A stretch of DNA of 41,166 bases from Rubrivivax sp. (lineage in GTDB: Bacteria; Pseudomonadota; Gammaproteobacteria; Burkholderiales; Burkholderiaceae_C). The position numbers and the translations under genes are program-made. This document shows, one piece after another, positions 37,074-41,166 of the stretch. The DNA lies in contig JAHECD010000030.1 in assembly GCA_024641945.1 (NCBI GenBank), positions 1-41,166 of the forward strand, written 5' to 3'. The notes beneath the pieces are model-generated. The model did not search any database. It was not told the DNA's origin and worked only from the letters and a program-made list of their open reading frames with translations. Numbering within the stretch: position 1 is the stretch's first letter; every line of letters begins with the position of its first letter.

Positions 37074-38686
37074 TCAAGAAGTTCATCAACCGCCTGTTGG
37101 GAAAGGATGTCGCCGCGCCGACACCCGACGTCGCCGTCGTGACGCTTGGCCGACGTGTGGAGTATGCGCAGGCCGAACACGGCATCGATGCGCATCTTCT
37201 CGACGAAAACGCCGTTCGGGTCGTCCGCACGCTCAAGGACGCCGGTCACGAAGCGTATGTCGTGGGCGGCGCGGTGCGTGACCTGCTGGTTGGGCGTCGC
37301 CCCAAGGATTTCGATGTCGCGACCGACGCCACGCCGGAAGAAGTGAAGGGGCTGTTTCGCCGGGCGTTCATCATCGGGCGGCGTTTCAGAATCGTGCACG
37401 TGGTGTTCGGGCGTGGACGCGAGCACGAGGTGATCGAGGTCTCGACTTTTCGTGCGTTGCTCGAATCCGTCGCGGCCGAGCAGGTTGCCGGGAACGAAAA
37501 GACGTCGAGGGCCGCGCTTGCTGGCAAGTCCCATGTCGTCGACGCGGCCGGGCGCGTGCTGCGGGACAACGTCTGGGGCCCACAGGTCGAGGACGCGGCG
37601 CGACGCGATTTCACTGTGAACGCGATGTACTACGACCCGGTGTCCGAGGTCGTTGTCGATTACCACAACGGACTGGTCGATGTTCGTTCAAAGATGCTGC
37701 GCATGATCGGCGATGCCGAGAGCCGCTACCGTGAAGACCCGGTGCGCATCGTGCGTGCGGTCCGGTTTGCGGCCAAGCTTGGCTTCACGCTCGAGCCCAA
37801 GACACTGCGCCCGATCAAGGCCATGTCTGCATTGCTGGCCAACGTCCCGGCGTCGCGTCTCTTCGACGAGATGATCAAGCTGCTGCAGACCGGCCATGCA
37901 TTGGCCAGCATCGACGAGTTGCGCAAGCAGGGGCTGGACCGAGGAGTCTTCCCGATCCTCGACGCTGCGCTGGCGCCGGCGGCCGCAAATCCACAGCGCG
38001 AGAAGTTCGTCCGCCTGGCGCTCGAGGATACGGATCGTCGCGTCCATGAGGGCCGTCCGGTGGCGCCGAGCTTCATGCTCGCTTGTCTGCTCTGGCACGA
38101 CGCACAGGAACGCTGGAGCGCGCTGCGGGCGCAAGGCGAAGCGCCATTCCCTGCACTGCAGCAGGCCATCGACGCCGTCTTCGACGCACGCATCGGAGAT
38201 ATTTCCGGTCGTGGCAAGCTGGCCGCGGACATGCGTGAGATCTGGCAGATGCAGCCCAGGTTCGAGCGCAGGACAGCTGCATCGGCGGCGGCGCTCGTCG
38301 AGCAACCGAGGTTCCGCGCGGGCTATGACTTCCTGCGCCTGCGGGCCGACGTAGGGGACGTGCCGGTCGAGCTGGCCGACTGGTGGGAAGACTATTCGCT
38401 GGGCAGCGACGAAGAGCGCGAAGCATTGGTCGAGGAAATTCGTGCATCTCAGGTGCGCCGTGTGCCGGGACCCCGCAGCGGTGGCGCCCAGAAGGCACCG
38501 GCGACACGCGCGGAAGACGCCCTGTCGGTGGGAACGGATGCCGGCGCCGAAGACGGGGATGGGTCCGAAGAGCCACCTGGGGACGCTGAAAGCGCCGAGC
38601 CGGCGCCAGCCAAAAGGCGGCGGCGTCGCCGTCGTCGGCCCGCTGGCGGCGCAGCCAACGCCGCACCCTTCACCGGAGACGCATGA
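37070..38686 (+). CDS. pcnB: Poly(A) polymerase I
   Basis: Nucleotidyltransferase of 538 residues. The catalytic signature VVGGAVRD...DFDVATD has metal Asp residues D80 and D82. The [13 protein letters not shown] and [19 protein letters not shown] motifs follow. The PcnB-type extension separates it from tRNA nucleotidyltransferase. It adds 3' poly(A) to RNA and so promotes decay. The tail from about residue 455 is low complexity, acidic and then strongly basic ([10 protein letters not shown]), likely an RNA-binding arm. Both ends overlap neighbours by 4 bp. Confidence 0.93.
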   Translation: MIKKFINRLLGKDVAAPTPDVAVVTLGRRVEYAQAEHGIDAHLLDENAVRVVRTLKDAGHEAYVVGGAVRDLLVGRRPKDFDVATDATPEEVKGLFRRAFIIGRRFRIVHVVFGRGREHEVIEVSTFRALLESVAAEQVAGNEKTSRAALAGKSHVVDAAGRVLRDNVWGPQVEDAARRDFTVNAMYYDPVSEVVVDYHNGLVDVRSKMLRMIGDAESRYREDPVRIVRAVRFAAKLGFTLEPKTLRPIKAMSALLANVPASRLFDEMIKLLQTGHALASIDELRKQGLDRGVFPILDAALAPAAANPQREKFVRLALEDTDRRVHEGRPVAPSFMLACLLWHDAQERWSALRAQGEAPFPALQQAIDAVFDARIGDISGRGKLAADMREIWQMQPRFERRTAASAAALVEQPRFRAGYDFLRLRADVGDVPVELADWWEDYSLGSDEEREALVEEIRASQVRRVPGPRSGGAQKAPATRAEDALSVGTDAGAEDGDGSEEPPGDAESAEPAPAKRRRRRRRRPAGGAANAAPFTGDA

Positions 38687-39189
38687 CTCGGCGGGGCCCT
38701 GTGCGGGCCTTTGTCGGCCTTGGATCGAATCTTGGTGATGCCAAGGGCAACCTGCATGCCGCCGTTGTCGATCTGAAGGCTCTGCCGCAAACGTCCGTCT
38801 TGGCTGTGTCATCTTTGTACCGGACCGCGCCGGTCGATGCCGACGGGCCTGATTTCATCAACGCCGTTGCCGAGTTGACGACGCGGTTGTCGCCACACGA
38901 ACTCCTGCGTGGCTTGCAGGCGATCGAGCTGTCACATGGTCGGCAACGCCCATATCGCAACGCGCCGCGGACCCTCGACCTCGATCTTCTCTTGTACGGC
39001 AACACCCGGATCAATGAACCCGATCTGGTGGTGCCGCATCCGCGCCTGCATGAGCGCGCATTCGTGCTCGCGCCGCTGGAGGAATTGGCGCCGCGCCTGA
39101 CTATCGCGGGGCATGGCTCGGTTGCCGATCTCCGGTCGGCAACCTCGGCGCAATCCGTCGACCGGTGCATGGAACCGCCTCCTGACTGA
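38683..39189 (+). CDS. folK: 2-amino-4-hydroxy-6-hydroxymethyldihydropteridine pyrophosphokinase
   Basis: HPPK of 168 residues. [10 protein letters not shown] near the N-terminus, and the signature [15 protein letters not shown] with the two metal Asp, are intact, as are [17 protein letters not shown]. It transfers pyrophosphate to the pterin in folate synthesis. The start overlaps the pcnB stop by 4 bp, an arrangement common in Proteobacteria. Confidence 0.96.
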   Translation: MTRRGPVRAFVGLGSNLGDAKGNLHAAVVDLKALPQTSVLAVSSLYRTAPVDADGPDFINAVAELTTRLSPHELLRGLQAIELSHGRQRPYRNAPRTLDLDLLLYGNTRINEPDLVVPHPRLHERAFVLAPLEELAPRLTIAGHGSVADLRSATSAQSVDRCMEPPPD

Positions 39190-39243
39190 GCTGCGTGTCT
39201 TCGGGCCACGGCGGGCATGCGTTCGCCTCGCGATCGCCACACC

Positions 39244-39249
39244 TACAAT
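39244..39249 (+). promoter_or_regulatory. Possible -10 element for the DUF47/PiT pair
   Basis: TACAAT, 41 bp upstream of the DUF47 start in the 101-bp gap after folK. No good -35 is seen, so this is tentative. Confidence 0.35.
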
Positions 39250-39290
39250 CTGCGCCGTCCGCGCTCACGCGGCGAGAAGGGCGGGAGGAC

Positions 39291-39938
39291 ATGATTTTCA
39301 GCAAGCTGCTGCCTCGCGAGGGGAATTTCTTCGAGCTCTTCAATGAGCATGGAAGCCGCATTACCGAGGGCGCAAGGGCCTTCATGTTGATGGTCAACAA
39401 CTACAACGACACGGCGCTGCGCGAAAAATACGCGGCCGAGGTCGACGCAGCGGAGCGCTCGGCAGACCGGGTCACGGCAGAGGTCAATCGCCTTCTGCAC
39501 AAGACCTTCATCACACCGATCGACAGAGAGCAGATCCACGGTCTCATCAACAAGATGGACGACGTGCTCGACTTGCTGCAAGACGCGGCCGAGACGATGT
39601 CCTTGTACGACGTGAGGCACATGACCGAAGAGGTGATCCGCCTGGGCGACATCAGTGCGCGTTGTTGTGAGCGTGTTCAGCATGCCGTGACGCTGCTTCC
39701 CAAGCTGAGTGACCCCGAAACCGCCGAGGCGGCGATCAAGACCTGCGAGGAGATCGACCGCCTTGAATCGGATGCCGACCGTGTGATGCGCAGCGCCATG
39801 AGCAAGCTCTTTCGAGAGGAGCCTGACGTGCGCGAACTCATCAAGCTCAAGGCGATCTACGAGTTGCTGGAGACGATCTCGGACCGCTGCGAGGACGTCG
39901 CGAACCTGATCGAAGGCATCGTCCTCGAAAACTCCTGA
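39291..39938 (+). CDS. DUF47 family protein (PhoU-like, PiT accessory)
   Basis: All-helical PhoU-like protein of 215 residues. E/D-rich repeats such as DRVTAEVNRLLHKTFITPIDREQI, split over helices, and LLETISDRCEDVANLIEGIVLE are diagnostic. It is encoded next to low-affinity phosphate transporters in many bacteria and probably modulates them. The start at 39291 is supported by GGGAGG and by the family's typical beginning (MIFSKLLPRE..FF.LF). PiT follows after 14 bp. Confidence 0.93.
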   Translation: MIFSKLLPREGNFFELFNEHGSRITEGARAFMLMVNNYNDTALREKYAAEVDAAERSADRVTAEVNRLLHKTFITPIDREQIHGLINKMDDVLDLLQDAAETMSLYDVRHMTEEVIRLGDISARCCERVQHAVTLLPKLSDPETAEAAIKTCEEIDRLESDADRVMRSAMSKLFREEPDVRELIKLKAIYELLETISDRCEDVANLIEGIVLENS

Positions 39939-39952
39939 AAGCGGGGATCACG

Positions 39953-40966
39953 ATGCAGGCAGTCCAGGCCAGCTTCTGGGTGATCGCCGCGCTCATCGCG
40001 CTGGCGCTCGTCTTCGACTTCATGAACGGGTTCCATGACGCGGCCAATTCGATCGCGACCGTGGTGTCGACGGGGGTGCTCAAGCCGGCACAGGCGGTTG
40101 TTTTCGCGGCCTTCTTCAATGTGGTCGCGATCTTTGTCTTCAAGCTCAGCGTGGCAGCCACCATCGGCAAGGGCATCGTGGATCCTGGGGTCGTCGACCA
40201 TATCGTGATCTTCGGCGCGCTCGTCGGTGCCATCACGTGGAATCTCGTCACCTGGTGGTACGGAATACCGTCCAGCTCTTCACACGCGTTGATCGGCGGC
40301 ATTTGCGGCGCAGTCATTGCCAAGGCGGGTGCAGGCAAGTTGCTTGCGGGCGGGATCCTGAAGACGGTGGCCTTTATCTTCGTTTCGCCCGTGCTCGGAT
40401 TTGCGCTCGGCGCATTGATGATGGTGGCCGTCGCGTGGATCTTCCGGCGCACGTCGCCGCTGCGTGTCGACAACGTCTTCCGGCGCCTTCAACTGGTCTC
40501 GGCGGGCCTGTATTCGCTCGGGCACGGTGGCAACGATGCGCAGAAGACGATCGGCATCATCTGGCTGCTTCTCATATCCACAGGTTCGGTCGCGGCGAGC
40601 GACACAGCACCTCCGGCGTGGGTCGTGATCGGCTGCTACCTTGCCATCGGGCTGGGCACGATGTTTGGTGGCTGGCGCATCGTCAAGACGATGGGTCAGC
40701 GCATTACCAAGCTCAAGCCGGTCGGCGGGTTCTGCGCCGAGACCGGCGGCGCAATCACCTTGTTTCTGGCTACGTCGCTCGGCATTCCGGTGTCGACGAC
40801 GCACACGATCACCGGTGCGATCGTCGGGGTCGGCGCAGCTCGGCGGGCTTCCGCGGTGCGGTGGGGCGTGGCGGGCAACATCGTCTGGGCGTGGATCTTC
40901 ACGATCCCGGCGTCTGCGTTTGTCGCCGGGGTCGCCTACTACGCGGGACTCTGGCTCTTTGCTTGA
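39953..40966 (+). CDS. pit: Inorganic phosphate transporter, PiT family
   Basis: Membrane permease of 337 residues with about ten helices. The two PiT signatures are visible: FDFMNGFHDAANSIATVVSTGVL in the first half (family GxNDxAN region) and GGNDAQKTIGI plus GIPVSTTHTITGAIVG in the second. It imports phosphate, probably as a metal-phosphate complex with protons. It is paired with DUF47. Its end overlaps the last minus-strand frame by 28 bp. Confidence 0.93.
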   Translation: MQAVQASFWVIAALIALALVFDFMNGFHDAANSIATVVSTGVLKPAQAVVFAAFFNVVAIFVFKLSVAATIGKGIVDPGVVDHIVIFGALVGAITWNLVTWWYGIPSSSSHALIGGICGAVIAKAGAGKLLAGGILKTVAFIFVSPVLGFALGALMMVAVAWIFRRTSPLRVDNVFRRLQLVSAGLYSLGHGGNDAQKTIGIIWLLLISTGSVAASDTAPPAWVVIGCYLAIGLGTMFGGWRIVKTMGQRITKLKPVGGFCAETGGAITLFLATSLGIPVSTTHTITGAIVGVGAARRASAVRWGVAGNIVWAWIFTIPASAFVAGVAYYAGLWLFA

Positions 40967-41166
40967 GCCGGTTCTTCGAGTTGCCATTCGAAGAACCGCT
41001 GGCCGCTGAACGCGATGGTGCCCAGCAGCACGGCTGCGCCGACGAGGAGTGCCGCAATGGCACCCAGCACCGGGCCCCATCCGGTGGCCCGCGGCACGGC
41101 GCCGCGATTGAACCGGGCGTCCCACTTTTCATCCGGCGTGAGGCCGAAGACGATGGCCAGCAGCAT
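40939..41166 (-). CDS. Small membrane protein, hypothetical, possibly cut by window edge
   Basis: A minus frame of 75 residues from an ATG at the very last three bases. One clear helix (VLGAIAALLVGAAVLLGTIAF) is preceded by a polar loop and a partial first helix at MLLAIVFGL. It may be complete, or the ATG may be internal to a longer gene beyond the edge. The function is not recognised. It converges with pit and overlaps its 3' end. Confidence 0.55.
   Translation of the reverse strand: MLLAIVFGLTPDEKWDARFNRGAVPRATGWGPVLGAIAALLVGAAVLLGTIAFSGQRFFEWQLEEPAQAKSQSPA

Overview
The window looks like chromosomal DNA of a GC-rich betaproteobacterium of the order Burkholderiales, most likely Comamonadaceae or a close relative. 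The basis is the housekeeping block on the right (argD-argF, rpsT, murJ, SirB1-type protein, hda, HAD phosphatase, pcnB, folK), the PEP-CTERM protein, the DUF3579 protein and the very high GC with many long antisense shadow frames. This is recognition from memory, without a database search. I see no tRNA, rRNA, CRISPR array, IS element or phage gene.

Layout. (1) 1-2866: a truncated Ser/Thr kinase on the minus strand, a YghX-like dienelactone hydrolase and a PEP-CTERM secreted protein. (2) 2884-19949, all minus: fifteen genes for sugar-acid catabolism. In transcription order they are an IlvD/Edd sugar-acid dehydratase, an SDR, a beta-hydroxyacid dehydrogenase, ManD, UxuB, KDG kinase, a FadR-type GntR regulator, L-idonate 5-dehydrogenase, a TRAP transporter (P, Q, M), an enolase-superfamily dehydratase, a 2-keto-3-deoxyfuconate-dehydrogenase-like SDR, a fumarylacetoacetase-family hydrolase and a UxaA/GarD-family dehydratase. 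(3) 20046-28864, all plus and divergent: a D-2-hydroxyacid dehydrogenase, a CUT1-type sugar ABC transporter, gluconokinase, an IdnO-like 5-ketogluconate reductase, a cupin, a second FadR-type regulator and a DenD-like dehydrogenase. (4) 28877-41166: arginine genes argD-argF, DUF3579, rpsT, murJ, a tightly packed run SirB1-AI-2E permease-hda-HAD-pcnB-folK, then a DUF47/PiT phosphate pair and a small membrane protein at the edge.

How the genes fit together. Regions 2 and 3 form a roughly 26-kb locus that appears to collect several sugar acids. L-idonate would go to 5-ketogluconate, gluconate and 6-phosphogluconate (IdnD, IdnO, GntK). D-fructuronate would go to D-mannonate, 2-keto-3-deoxygluconate (KDG) and its 6-phosphate KDPG (UxuB, ManD, KDG kinase). 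A 6-deoxy or other aldonate would pass through a 2-keto-3-deoxy acid and a 2,4-diketo acid to pyruvate plus a hydroxyacid (dehydratase, SDR, FAH-family hydrolase). Four dehydratase genes from three unrelated superfamilies sit here. No aldolase, uronate isomerase or lactonase is present, so the phosphorylative branches must finish elsewhere.

The most interesting non-coding signals are two near-identical 15-bp operator-like sites (19996-20010 and 21037-21051) that fit the FadR-family consensus, and a pair of inverted structured repeats between the hydrolase and dehydratase genes (4491-4594 and 4641-4742) that share a core but have different, self-complementary arms.
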